A stretch of 64,000 nucleotides of DNA, from positions 21,631,501 through 21,695,500 of the forward strand of contig CAMQGK010000634.1 in NCBI GenBank assembly GCA_947000775.1, written 5' to 3'. The DNA is from Pterois miles. Lineage: Eukaryota > Chordata > Actinopteri > Perciformes > Scorpaenidae. Position numbers and translations under genes: made by a program. The notes beneath the pieces were generated by a model, which had not been told where the DNA came from, ran no database searches, and saw only the letters and a program-made list of their open reading frames with translations. This document shows, in pieces, positions 1 through 11,801 of this stretch (the stretch's first letter is position 1; each line of letters opens with the position of its first letter).

Positions 1-2058
1 ATTTGACTTTTTTAGAGGATTTTCCCCCATAAATTATAATATTTCACAACAACTATAAGCCTGATTTTCATAGAAATTATAGTGTTCTTGCTCAATTGCA
101 TCACCTTTGCATGTGTTTTAGTTTTATGTATATATTTGTCTTAATTAATCTTGTCTTTGTTTAGGTGATTTTTTTTTTTTTGCGTAACCTAACATGTTAA
201 GGCTTGTGCCAACTCCAAATCCTTTGTGATTACAAATGTAGCTGATGAAAACATATGATCCATTAAGCTTTTTTTTAATCTGCTAGGCTAAATTTATAAT
301 ACTGTTTCAGTGCAGTTGTTTGTTGCTCTGTAGTTGTGTGTCTTTCGGTGCTATTTGGGGATCAGTTGGACACAATTAAAGCACTTCAACGGCAGCAAAA
401 AGTCGCCAGTTATTAGAAGAAGTCTCTCTAACATCTAATGTCACGTCCTAATTAGACCGATAGCACGAGCCTTTCTTCTTCTTCTTCTTCTTTAATCCAT
501 GCACGAGCCCCCGGACCGGCTCGCGAGGCTCATATAGCTGCTCCCCCATAAACCCCAAAGAGGCTGCCTGGCTTTATGTCCACACAAATCCATATGCGCA
601 ATGAAGGACTAATCACAATCCCTGTAACAGATGTCTGGACACATTGATTTTGACCAGAGGATGAAGAGCAAAGGCTCAAACATTTAAAGATGAATCTGAT
701 TTTGATATTAGCCACATAGATGATCAATGATGCATTAATAGGCTACTTTTCATCTGTTGTTTTAGTGATGTTTTTTTCTGCAAACACACTGTAGGTTTAA
801 TTCAATTTTGCCCACTTTATGGCTCATCACTAGTTATTGTTTGAAGCCTTAACGTCCACTTTTCTGCTGTTTTCTCTGCTGCATAAACTTTCTTAGACTT
901 TTGAGGTCGCAGAGCTCATTTCACATCTCTACGTGTGAACTGGCCAGCGGTGCGCCCTGATCCAAAGAGCAGCCGTCAATAAAAATGTTGGATTATCCTC
1001 TTTAGGAGACGGGATTAACATAGCTCTCACATAATTCACATTCCTCCCTGCTTGGACGGAAGTCAGGGACTCTAGTGATGTAGTAGAAATGTAGAAAATG
1101 GGCAAATTATAATGACATTACATGACGATATAAGATTAATGCCAAAAAGGTGTAAATAAGCATATGGGTAGAATGAGATGGATTTCCATTGACGTGTGCT
1201 GTGTGCAGAAACAGGTGATAAAAACATGATAAAACACAGCAGATTTAGATGGATTTACACAGTGTTGGGTCAGGTCAAGTGGTCTTTATTGTTATTTAGT
1301 GTGTTTGGGGTCTTCTCGCAGCACTTTACAGCTCAAATCCTTGCTCGCTGCTGCCTTGATTTTACTCTGCGCTCTCTATTTCATCCAACTAATATATCCT
1401 CATAATAATTTAGCATTTAACACTGGAGACATGGAAATAAACCTATCAAATTCACAGCTGGGTTTGTGGCGCAAAATTGCATACAGGTAGTACAAAGAAT
1501 CACAACGAAATCTAACACATGGACGGGGAAATAATTCAAAAACACATAAAGGACATTTCTGAGCACACGCAAACGGACTGATTGTCTCTTGTAACTAGTT
1601 TTAAACATTTCTCATAAATTAATAGTGCATCCAGGTTCATGTCAGAGCTTTCTCTCACACACATACTTTCTCTACAACACACACACTCATGCGCAGCGCT
1701 TTGATCAAAGGGGCCCTTCAGCGTGCCAACAAAATAAAAAAAGACAAGAGAGGGGAGTCTTTAAGGAGCTTATACAAAACCCTGACCTATTCCTCAAACT
1801 CAACCAAGTTAGGCTTTCGCTCTTTTGATCCTTTTTTCCTTTTGGTCAACACATTTGTTCCGTGTCCTTGATCAAAGTTGGGGAGAAGTCCGTGTGAATG
1901 TTCAATAAGTTAACCCAACAAGTGAGACAACCGGCTCAACCAGTCCTGTTCTGCTGCCCGAGGTAGAAGTTGGGGCCTGTAGTGGTGGAAAAAACGCCGC
2001 ACTTGCTGCTCCCAACCTTGGGTTTTTAGTTTGCCTGTATAGTCTTCAGCTTTTCCTC
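1..2058. other. 3' flank of the otx2-like gene, no gene seen
   Basis: This stretch lies downstream of the minus-strand otx2-like stop codon. No open frame here resembles a protein I recognise. The part next to the stop codon should be 3' UTR. A reverse-strand AATAAA (TTTATT on the plus strand at 1285-1290) is a possible polyadenylation signal about 770 bases past the stop. The block at about 870-1060 is complex sequence with two GGATTA motifs and may be regulatory. A short (CTT)n run lies at about 475-492. Confidence 0.45.
1285..1290 (-). promoter_or_regulatory. candidate polyadenylation signal of otx2
   Basis: This is the first reverse-strand AATAAA I find downstream of the stop codon. It is only a hexamer match, with no transcript evidence, and the real 3' end could use a variant signal nearer to the stop. 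Confidence 0.25.
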
Positions 2059-3643
2059 TCACAACACTTGAAATTTCCACGCTGCTTGGTCTTTGTAATC
2101 CAAACAGTCCGCGTTGAAATTGAGCTTCCACGATGAGGCTGTTTGGTCCTTGTAGTCCAAGCAGTCCGCGGCGCTGCTGAAGCCAAGCCCCGCAGCCCCG
2201 TACGCAGACGAGGAGAGGGACGACGCGTTGCTCAGATGGCCGGACACCCCGTTGCTGCCCATGGGGCTCATGGCGGAGCCCGCGGCGGACAGTTGGTGGT
2301 GCATAGGCGAAAGGTAGGAGCCGCAGTCCATCCCGGTGAAGTAGGAAGAGGAGCCCGTGTAGCCCTGGTTGTAGCCCGACGCCTGGGTGTAGGTCATGGG
2401 ATAGGAGCGCTGCATGCAGGAGGAGGAGGAGGTAGAAAGCGGGTCGGAGAGCGGGGAGATGGAGGCCGGGCTCCAAATAGACACCGGCGCAGCACTGCTG
2501 CTTACAGCCGGGAGGGAGGTGCTGGAGGGCGGCGTGAACTGCCCGCTGGCTCCGCTCTCTGAGCTGGCCTCTCTGACCGGAGAGCTTTTCTTTTTCACCG
2601 GCTTGCTGATCGTCTTGTTCTGCACTCCGGTCTGCTGGGCCTGTTGGCGATGTTTGGCTCGTCGGTTTTTGAACCACACCTGGATGAAAAAAAGCGTTTG
2701 GATTCACTTAATCCTATCCTTATTCACTTATCTATACACACTTCTGTTCTTTTTAAAGTTTCCAGTATTAAAAGTACTCCAAAAACCCCGCAGTGTGAAT
2801 TGAAAGATCAGTAAGATAAATTTCAGGTGACCACAAAGCCACTAAATAAAAATAATTAAAATTATTTATTCCAAACGATTCACACGTTCCTATAACTTTA
2901 GTTCAGGAAACAAGGTTATTCATGAACTGAATTTATAGCAATAACAAATACAGAAAAGGACCACCCCAGAGGTGACTATTTTAAGCACTTCTCTAACTAT
3001 GAAGATGACACTTAGCCCTGAAGTGGACCGTCTCGCTTCTCACAGACACAATTACCAATTATCGCCCCTCCATGAAAGAACAGACTGTGCTGGTTGATGT
3101 GTTTGCGTCGGAGACTCACCTGCACTCGAGATTCAGGCAGGTTGATCTTTAAGGCCATCTCCTCTCTCATGAAGATGTCAGGGTACCGAGTCTTGTTGAA
3201 CAGACTCTCCAGCAGGTCGAGCTGGGCCCGGGTGAAGGTCGTCCTCTCCCTCCTCTGTTTGCGAGGGGTTCCTGATAAGAAGATGAGGAAAAAATAACAA
3301 TTTAAATGTAATAAATGAAATAACACTGTTTATCTTCAAAGTTATTTGAACTATTATAACTTCTGTAACTGTATTATATGATTTAGATGATACTTAAACA
3401 GGCGTTAGTACTGAAAATAGTCCGTTGACAATGCATATAATCTATGTTGATCAAAGCAAATTGACATTTGAACGCACATAAGGTACCCAAAAAAACTGAA
3501 TGGCAATTTATTTGTTTGTAAACGGTTATACCCTGGGGTTTATTACCTTGGTATCCCACTGAAGGATGCAGCAGGTCCACTCCTGAGGTAGATAAGCTCA
3601 GTCCGTTCACCGTGTACGGCGGCTGTTTCAAATAGGACATCAT
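2059..3643 (-). CDS. otx2: OTX2-class paired-type (K50) homeobox transcription factor
   Basis: Three coding exons on the minus strand: 3643-3547, 3271-3120 and 2679-2059, with GT-AG junctions in phases 1 and 0. Together they encode 289 residues, the length I know for human OTX2. The N-terminus MMSYLKQPPY is the OTX signature. The homeodomain spans residues 38-97, with Lys50 and Asn51 at residues 87-88, so it should bind TAATCC/GGATTA sites in the nucleus. As in other OTX genes the last intron interrupts it, after Gln46 (residue 83). Downstream come a basic KPVKKK stretch, the SIWSPASISP motif and the duplicated OTX tail (two DCLDYKDQ copies, ending KFQVL). OTX2 proteins specify forebrain, midbrain and eye. 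Several homeodomain positions differ from the otherwise near-invariant OTX2 sequence, so this may be the more divergent of two teleost duplicates (otx2a/otx2b). The tail and naa30 synteny argue against OTX1 and CRX. The class is certain; the exact paralogue is not. Confidence 0.9.
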
Positions 3644-5075
3644 GCTGGCGGCCGGACGAGAAGAAATAAGAAAAAAAGGCAGGGCAGAAAATAGCGTTTT
3701 AATCCTCTTTCGTCTCCGTTTGGTCTTTCACCTCGTTCAGATCAACCTGGAGCAGGACACAAAACGGGAAGGTTTGCTGAGATTCGTCTGTGTCCGCGCT
3801 GGACTTTTACGCGCAGCCTTTTACGCACCGCGGTGGCGGAGTGGGCGTCCTCGGACTCGCGGGACTCTTAAAGGAGAGCGGAGACCCCCAGCTGTCCCTG
3901 CTGGACTGAGGATGCTCTGTCTGGCTGACAGGCGTTTACGCCATCACCCCCCCACCACAACACACACACTAACTGCTACTATAACCCCGCCTCCTTACCA
4001 CCACCCCCCAAACACACTCTACTCCTAGTAGCACCAAAACAAAACATTGTCGTTAAAATGCGCACACTCGCTGAGCCCCAACCGGGCTCTCAATTAGCAT
4101 ATACCCACAGGTTAGGCGAAGCTAAATAGACAGCTGATTGGGGGGCCATTTGCAGAAACAAAGCCCACTGTTGACCGATAAGTTATGCTGATAACAAAAG
4201 ACTTTAGGGAACAAACAAAGAAGCAAATACTGCAAACTGAGCGCTCATTCACATACAACCGAGCATCTTCATTTATATATCTCGGGCCCATTGTTTGTTT
4301 CCACTAAAACCCTTGTACATTTAAATGTAACGAAATTAAAATACGAAGGACAACTTTCGCAAATAATTAGAAACATGGAGGAATTCCCCAAAGTGAGTTC
4401 TGACATTTTATTGACACTCCTAGCGGCGATTCTCCCTCCTCTCCTAATGAATTGCTCACAGTAATTAGATTTGGAAGGTGAGACTACCAAGTGTTGATTA
4501 GAGGCCAGCACTTAATCTAAATCTAAACAAACAAGGAGATGGCCCACTGGATTTATCTGCAAGTAGTGTGGAAACAAACGCTAATTTCAGCCTCATATTT
4601 CCTTTAAAAACAGTATACCCCGCTGAAAGGAGCACTTGTATCTAATCGAGGTCTATTAATACATCTTATAAAATGAATCTAGCAACAATTCTTTACAATT
4701 ATTAAATATTTAACAATGGAAAAAAGAGAAATGTAGCGTAATTAATACTGACGAGGATACTCAGCAATATTCTGATCTATTAGGGATACTATATAAATGA
4801 ATAAAGCAGGTATAACCACAAGGATTAACCATTTGTGAGACAAAGTGTACGTTTTATAGGAATATTATAAAAACAGAATAGGGCATTAATCATGGGGGAT
4901 TATATTTATTATTTTATTTGTTCATTTCTTTGGAGATTGAGGCCATTATTTGGCCTAATAGCATATAGAAATATATTATAGAAAAATACTGAATATGCCC
5001 TAATATTCATAATGGTTAATTATATTCCATATGCTGCTGTCTGAGGCCTCTCGTAACGTTTCCATTGACACCTAC
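3644..5075 (-). other. probable 5' intron and 5' UTR region of otx2
   Basis: The sequence directly upstream of the ATG (to about 3950) is GC-rich with CpGs, then becomes AT-rich. If the non-coding exon proposed at 5076-5108 is real, most of this stretch is an intron inside the 5' UTR. I could not fix the acceptor site. The block at about 4380-4640 is complex and carries several TAAT-core homeodomain sites (for example TAATGA, TAATTA and TTAATCTA), which suits an intronic enhancer. Confidence 0.35.
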
Positions 5076-5155
5076 CTGTAGAGTAAAGTTCCCAGGACCC
5101 CAGGGTGCTCCTCTCTCTCTAACCGGACCCCTCGTTTTTATAGAGCCAATAACGG
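5076..5155 (-). promoter_or_regulatory. candidate otx2 upstream promoter with short non-coding first exon
   Basis: Read on the minus strand, this contains ATTGG (reverse CCAAT, 5150-5146), then TATAAAAA (5142-5135), then a GC- and CT-containing leader, and then ACAG|GTAGGT, a strong splice donor with the exon ending at 5076. A start site about 30 bases past the TATA box would give a first exon of only some 30-40 bases. The order promoter, leader, donor is what one expects of an upstream non-coding OTX2 exon. The CCAAT box sits unusually close to the TATA box. No transcript evidence is available. Confidence 0.4.
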
Positions 5156-5530
5156 CCACTCCTATACTCAATCTGTCCCTTCTTTTAACCCCCGGCTACC
5201 GGTTGCTCCACATCCGTTCAATAATAAATACCCTGCCCAGCCATTAATTATTATTGGCTCCGAGAGATTTTTTTTTCTTCTTCTGTAAGAAATTAACGAG
5301 ATAATCCGGACGGCACGCGCTGGCCTGATTACAGGACGCCAGCCTCGAGTCCATTCAGGCCTCCTTAATTTTCTGCGTCACGAAAATAAAACAAAGACCG
5401 GCATTGTGTTTATCAGACCAGCTGACTGCCAGACAGCCGACCCCCCAAAACCCCCAAACCCCCCAGCCCATGCAGCACCCTACAACTCACTTTCCCAAAC
5501 TGACACACGCACGTTCATATGGACATTTTA

Positions 5531-5531
<1 letters not shown>

Positions 5532-5578
<47 letters not shown>
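5532..5578. repeat. (ATT)n microsatellite
   Basis: A clean trinucleotide run of about 47 bases upstream of the otx2 promoter candidate. It creates the long Leu or Ile runs of spurious reading frames here. Confidence 0.95.
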
Positions 5579-5579
<1 letters not shown>

Positions 5580-6707
5580 CAATATGTTTGCATTGCATTA
5601 TGTGAACTATTTTTATTAGTTGTCTGAATATTTTTTTGCAAAACTTCTAACATCAAAAAAATTGCAATAAATAAAAATGCAAGTTGTGATTGTTATGATC
5701 ACATTCAATATTGCACTTTATTTTCAAAATAATAATAATGATAAATAATAATACATTTTCGTTTAAAGACTGTATTCTTCTAACTTATATTATTGCCAGT
5801 ATTTATCATATATTTTTATGAATTTAAAACAGTATGTAACATAAGATTTAAAAAAAAAAAACAATTCTGTGAAGCTCCAACTTGACTTTAGCTGTTCATC
5901 GTCCCTCCTACATGGCTGAATACATCCACAGTCTATAGTTAAAACACATCCAGCAGTTAGAGTGTATTATGTGAAGCTGTGGTCCGCTCCACCGGCCTGC
6001 TATTAACCGGTTGAATGCTCCTTTACTCCTGCAGCCCACGGAGGCGAGGGGGAGAAAAGTTTCCTTTTAAAACACGCCTATCCAATTATCTCCCTGTTGG
6101 CTACGTGCGTTTCCATCGCACGCAGTTCCTGGTGGCTCTCACCGTCGATTACCAAAATACTTCTCACTTAACCAAAATAAATGCACACTAAAATATGAAA
6201 GTTAAATAAGTCACTTACTTGATCTGTGGGTTTTTTAAAACGCTCCTCTCCCTCGGTGGAGCAGAGTGGTTAAATCAAGCGGCTTTGGTTAGTTTCCTCC
6301 CGGGTAAGCTTGTTGGATGCGGATAATACGAAGAGATTCTCCGTATTTATCGAGAGAGACTGCAAGGATTTTTTTTTTTTTTTTTTTTTGCAGCCAATGG
6401 AAATGAGAGCAAATATGATGGGCAGAGGTGTGACAGGATGCAGCAGCTGGAGTAAAGTGGCCTGATGGTGGCAACATCAGCTCCAAAGGAAGCACCACTG
6501 CATGGAAATTATCTATCATTTAAAAATAAAGAAATATTACAGACTACCACCCTTGGCAGTAATAATTAGGCTGCATTTTATTTTCAGCAGGTTATTGTCT
6601 AGTATTTACAGCTCTAAAGGTGCCAATATAGGTGTGGCGCGCTGACCAAGAGTAACCAATCAGAGCTCAGCACCTGCATGGAGCTTAGTGACGGTCAAAT
6701 ATCAGTG
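5579..6707. other. AT-rich intergenic DNA with a GC-richer island
   Basis: No gene is seen. The block at about 5930-6320 is less AT-rich. On the minus strand it contains a consensus donor CAA|GTAAGTGA (intron from 6218), so it could hold another non-coding first exon of otx2. A T21 run lies at 6369-6389. Confidence 0.3.
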
Positions 6708-7027
6708 TAGGGCAGCAACTAATGATTTGTTTTCCATTGTCAATTAATCTGTCGATTATTTTCTTGATTAACCGATTAGTTGTTCTGCCTTAAATATGGT
6801 GAAAAATGTCAGTTTGCCAAAGCTCAGCATGTTGACCTCAAATGTCTTGTTTTGTCCACAACTCAAAGGTATTTACTGTCATAGAGGAACAAAGAAAACA
6901 GAAGATATTCACACCTAAGAAGCTGGACTTAAAAAAATACACAAACAAAAAAATGTGAATCAGTTATGAAAATAGTTTGCAAATAATTTAATAGTTCACA
7001 ATTAATCAGTTAATTGTTGCAGCTGTA
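6708..7027. mobile_element. non-autonomous DNA transposon (hAT-like MITE), old copy
   Basis: The element starts TAGGGCAGCAACTAATGA and ends TTGTTGCAGCTGTA, imperfect inverted termini. The body has the CGATTA/TTAATC-rich pattern of a very common percomorph repeat. It is only about 320 bases long and has no transposase frame. The 8-base flanks do not match, so the copy is old or the edges have drifted. The family assignment is from memory. Confidence 0.6.
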
Positions 7028-7859
7028 GTGGTAAAGGCCTATAGCAACCCAGACCCAAAGCTGCAGCTTGCAGATTTAATTGTCAAAATACGCTGAGCAA
7101 GCAAACAGAAGCACGGCCGAGAGGTGAAAATAACTTCTCGGGGATCTGTCACGGTTTGATTCTGTGTAACCCTGTAAAGGAGATTTAAGGAAAAAATGGT
7201 GGCCCGTGAAGCTGTACACCAACACCACCACTTCTATGGTCTTTTTTTCTTTCAACAAACAACAGCAGCCTAAATTATGTGCTGCATATCAAATTTTCTG
7301 GGTTACACCATAAACACTTAAAATGATTTTACTCTTGTCTCTCTACTTTGTCACCCCCACCCAGTCCACCCCTTTAATTTGCGTCAAGGGGGACTCATTG
7401 CATTTTACATTAAATAAAACACTGTATTAATGTAATGTTTTAATTGGTTTCTTTCCATTTTGACAAAACTTTGGCCTCAGCAGCCTTGACCGAAGATTTT
7501 GATAGATGCTCCCAAACAAGCAGCAGGTTAGAGAACTAATTAGGAGTCTACATGCCAGATGAACAGACTGTGAGGCTGCTGGCTGGCTAGACAAGACTAA
7601 AATCAATATGACTCTATTGTATAGAGAAAAATGACATTATTTATGGACTATATCCCATTGTTTCTGATTTAGTGCAATTATATAAAGTCAGTCTTGTCAA
7701 TAAAGATTAAAATCAAGATAAAATTGGGTAATTTGTTAATATTGAGATTGGATTTTGATCATGAGTGGACTGAAATGGTTTTACTGTAGCCTTTAAGTGG
7801 AGTTTTCCCATTTTCCCTCAGCTCTCATACTAAAACAAACAGCCTAACCGGGCTTAAGT

Positions 7860-8110
7860 GTCTGGTCCCCTTGTTGTCCCACAGCTATGTTCTTGGCTCA
7901 CTGCACGCAGACTCCTTTCATCTCCAGCTCTGATATATAATTCATCGGAAAATATCTAATAGCCCTGGGGAGCGTTTCAGCTAAACGGGGCCGTGGTTGT
8001 AAAAAAGGTGAAGTCGCTTGTTAATGTCTGTGGCAATATGCCCTCCCCCTGTCTCCGGGCCAATTGACAAAGTCACGGTTTCTCCTGCTGTTAGGGAGAC
8101 GAATTGAAGG
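7860..8110. other. candidate conserved non-coding block
   Basis: Complex, repeat-free, moderately GC sequence with homeodomain-like AT cores and a CCAAT box at about 8060, set in plain AT-rich DNA. Around developmental regulators such as OTX2, blocks of this kind are often enhancers. This is a judgement from texture only; no alignment was possible. Confidence 0.25.
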
Positions 8111-9009
8111 CTAAGAATCGTGGGACTGAGATACCACTCTCTAACACAGTGTGTGCTGGATAATACTGGCTGGCATGAGGGAGGTATGATGTGCTGCTTC
8201 CTCTCTTTTTCCAGCAGCCTTTTGTTTGCTTCCTATAGCTATAGGAGTGGTTAATGTGGATACACACCATAAATGAGAACATGAATCATAAAAATCCTTT
8301 GTGGCTATGGGATTTTATCTCTTAAATCTTCTAAATTCATATTTGGTATAAAGTATTTACAACATATGGTTCAATTATATGCATATGACTTTTTAAAATC
8401 ATTCTTATTTTCAGTGTTTGCGGCTCAAAATATATTTACTTTATAGATCTTTTTATTTTTTTTATCACTGTTTATCTCCATAACCTTTTGAATTTGAAAT
8501 TTTAAAGGGGTAGCCTATTCCGCTGGCTTAGTGTTGTACTCAATATAAAGCTGGGGTATTACAAGACACATTTTAAATGTATCTATTTATCTATCTTGCT
8601 GCTCTCTGCTCAGTACTATTGGATCCACTGTTTCTGCACCAACCATTTCAGTTCACTTCAGCTGTCCATCTCAAGGTCAAATCAATGACTTGGCCCACTC
8701 AACCAACCCCATCTGTTACACACTGACACACACGAACACACGTAGTAAACTGTATTGGGCATTTTGACTGTTTGCTTTTTGCCATCTGTACCGTAGAACT
8801 CACATTGATAGATTTATTGATAGGCATGGTGGTGATGCTACATGTATTGATGGTTCTATAACAAGCTGAAGCAAGCGTCCATGAATATTGAACTACTGTA
8901 TTATCAGATGAGTCTATGAGCTTCAGACAGCAGGTGTTTCTGAGGAAAACAACACAGACTATGCAATTTGTCATTTTTTTAAATGTTGGTCATACTTTTT
9001 AGGTGCCTT

Positions 9010-9556
9010 AAGGGCCTGGTCACACCAGAACGTGGCACAGTGAAATTCAATCACAATCAACCAATCCTCTGGTTGCCAAAAGAAGTCTGATTGGACAGAA
9101 ATCTATGAGAAAATGAGTCTATTTCTAACTTGATTTATTATCTCACTAAACATTGTAAACATGAGTTTATGGTCTCAATCACTAGTTTCAAGTCTTCCTC
9201 AAAACAACATGATGTCCATTTAGTAAATTATGGTCCCATTTAGAGTCAAATAGTCAATAAAGGTGTGCTTACCTTTTGATTGACAGGTCACTACCAGAGC
9301 ATTGTCCAGTCTGGGAGATGTCTGCGTTTTCATCTTATAACTTAAACGCTTTCACGGTCTGTTTTCAGTTCATGAAAGTTAATTATAACCTTTCTGGTCA
9401 CCTAAAAATGTCTCATTCAGTGTTCGGTTATACTTGGCTCCACCCTCTGGTTGCAAGAAACCAAGATGGCAACAGCGGAAAGGATAAAACAGCAGTCCAC
9501 AAACTATAGACACCATGGTGACTACATCCACATTAATGTTACAGTCTATGGTCACA
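9010..9556. mobile_element. interspersed repeat fragment common in percomorph fish
   Basis: The text around GATGTCCATTTAGTAAATTA, the later CAAGATGGCAACAGCGGAAA and the end TACAGTCTATGGTCACAA match a repeat I recall from many percomorph genomes. There is no coding capacity, and the boundaries are approximate. Confidence 0.5.
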
Positions 9557-10617
9557 ATAGCTCTCCAAGGTCCTTTCTATTCTCTCTGTACTGGACTGTT
9601 TATTACTCCCTGCTTGTTTGTTAAGAGAAGTTGAAGAGCTCTGAGCTCACTGTCAGCTAGCTAGCTTGTTAGCTCAGTTGCAAACGAGATGAAAACGTAA
9701 CACAGTTTATTTAAGGGATATAGGCCTATTTCTAGTTTACTACTATTACCTTTTACTCCCTCCTGGCATTTTTTTTTACAGAATTATGGGCTACATCATG
9801 TCCTTCACTAAAGAGGTTAAAAAAAGCTCAGCAAGCCAGATAAGTAATGAAAAAATACCATTATTTGCTCAAGAGCTGTATTTCTTTCATCAGTCTCTGT
9901 ATCATAACAGCCTAAAACCCATGGCTTTTTAGTTTCTGCCGCTACATTCCCTCAAATATCTCAATAACCCACATGTGAGACCACTCCAAAGATTTACACA
10001 GATTTATTTGACCCCTCAAGTGAATCCACTGATTGCAACACTAACTAACTCACTGAATGAATTGATTTAGCTTGAAAATGTCCCCATTTTAAATGCTGGT
10101 GTGACAGTTTCAAAATAATTACATCTGGTCGGCTAAGACACGCTAATATAATGACTTGGAGGAGAATTTGTCTTTGATAGCTGAGTGTCAGTCTACTGTG
10201 TTTTTATATATTGCACCTGCAGTAATATTAACATTTAACCCCCTTTTACATCCACTGCCACTTGGTCTACATCATATCATATTCATGCCTTCATTGAGAT
10301 ACATCCACCACTTGTGGTTTGCCCAGGGGAGGGTTGAATGTCTTGTCCCTGCTGGTACCTCGTTAACCTCCCACGGCCTGCGGCTAGTGTTAGCCAAACT
10401 GAGAGGCCTCATACCTGGGTATTGGTCAGCAGGGACTGGCCCCAGGAGCCCTGGACCCCCCACCGGGCAAGGGGAGGGAGGCAGGCGGGACAGCGGAGGG
10501 CCAAACAAAAACACAACCTGGCACCCCCACAGCAAACAGCCCACCTACTGTCAGCCAGCATCTGGGACACAGCACACAGCCCCTCTATTCACATTCTGAT
10601 GATGGCAAATACTGAAG

Positions 10618-10620
<3 letters not shown>
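9557..10620. other. intergenic DNA, no gene seen
   Basis: Mixed AT-rich sequence with a GC-richer part at 10330-10560. Frames crossing it show no recognisable domain, and the two opposing frames at 10156-10748 are chance openings. Confidence 0.4.

Positions 10621-10684
<64 letters not shown>
10621..10684. repeat. (AC)32 microsatellite
   Basis: A perfect dinucleotide array of 64 bases. Long AC arrays are polymorphic and prone to left-handed DNA, but nothing here shows a function. Confidence 0.97.
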
Positions 10685-10688
<4 letters not shown>

Positions 10689-11801
10689 GCTGGGTTCATA
10701 CAGCAAAATTCATACAAATTTATTCCTCGCAAGCCTGCAACAAAATGAAAAATTGTCTGGCTTTAGCTAAGAATAACTGAAAACTATTTTAACAAATAAC
10801 AACTGATAGCCTGTAAGTGCAGTTTATTGAGGTTTTTATAAAGAAAATACCTTAAAATATATATAGATGTAGCTTTTTTGAAACACATCTAAATGCATTG
10901 TATGCATTGTTTAACTGTACTTTCAAGAGAATAAAGAGCATGGGGAGAACAAAGTTCGGAAATATAGAAGGAATGACAGGCAGATTGGGGGAGAGAGTGA
11001 CAGAGAGAAACAGGGAGGAGGAGTGTAAAGTTAATCCAGTCTGAATCGACGGGTCCGGCTGCAGGAGTGACACTGAAAACAGTTTTTCTTTTCTTTCTTT
11101 TCTCTACAAATTTGCTCTCCCCTCTCCCTCTCTCTTTGCTTCCTCCCGTGCCTCTCGCTATTTTTCTGCCTTCTTATCCTTTTTAATTAGAGGGGCTTTT
11201 CTGCCGCACAGAGGACCTTAATCCCCAACTGACCAACAATGCAAAAAGCCAGCCTTTGAACAGCCGACCTGCACCCCTCTCGGCCCCCGAAACTCCCCAC
11301 CACCAAGCACTGCGCCGCCCAAACACTCCACTGCTCCCATCGTTGGGAAAACCAGGCTCTTTCCCGGCTCCATCTTTTCCAACATCTTGGACAAAGCGCT
11401 TAGGGGGGACCACTGCAAAGAGAAAGTTTCTGAAAGACCATTTCAATATCCGCCAAGGTCCTCAAAAAGCTTTGGTTTGGTATCGGGACAAGGCCGAGGT
11501 CAAATGGCAGGTGACTCTGAATAAAGAAAAGTTACTAAAATAACCTGCAAACATCTTAAGTGTATGGAAGAGAAGAAGAGGAGAAAAGGTTGCACCTACT
11601 AAACCAAATCAGCACATCCTTGAAAAGCATCTTTTTCTTGAATTTGTCATTTTTATTTCACCTTGTTTATTATGAACCTTTCTCTGTCTCTTCTATAACC
11701 CTCTTTTCCCCTCGTTCTTTCCGGTGAAAAGTTTGCTTCAATGGTTTGTCTCATCATAATGGATCCAATTTGATAAGTTAATAAAATCATATACTTAGGG
11801 A
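10685..11801. other. intergenic DNA, no gene seen
   Basis: AT-rich at first. The part at 11040-11560 is complex and moderately GC. Overlapping frames on both strands at 11183-11543 carry no domain and look accidental. The complex part may be non-coding regulatory DNA. Confidence 0.35.

Noticed and set aside
1910..2707. Long minus-strand frame and plus-strand frames over the last otx2 exon
   Set aside because: They are shadow frames of the GC-rich exon; the true frame contains the homeodomain end, the WSP motif and the OTX tail.
10156..10748. Overlapping frames of 90-147 codons
   Set aside because: No recognisable motif, they run into the AC microsatellite, and both strands are open by chance.
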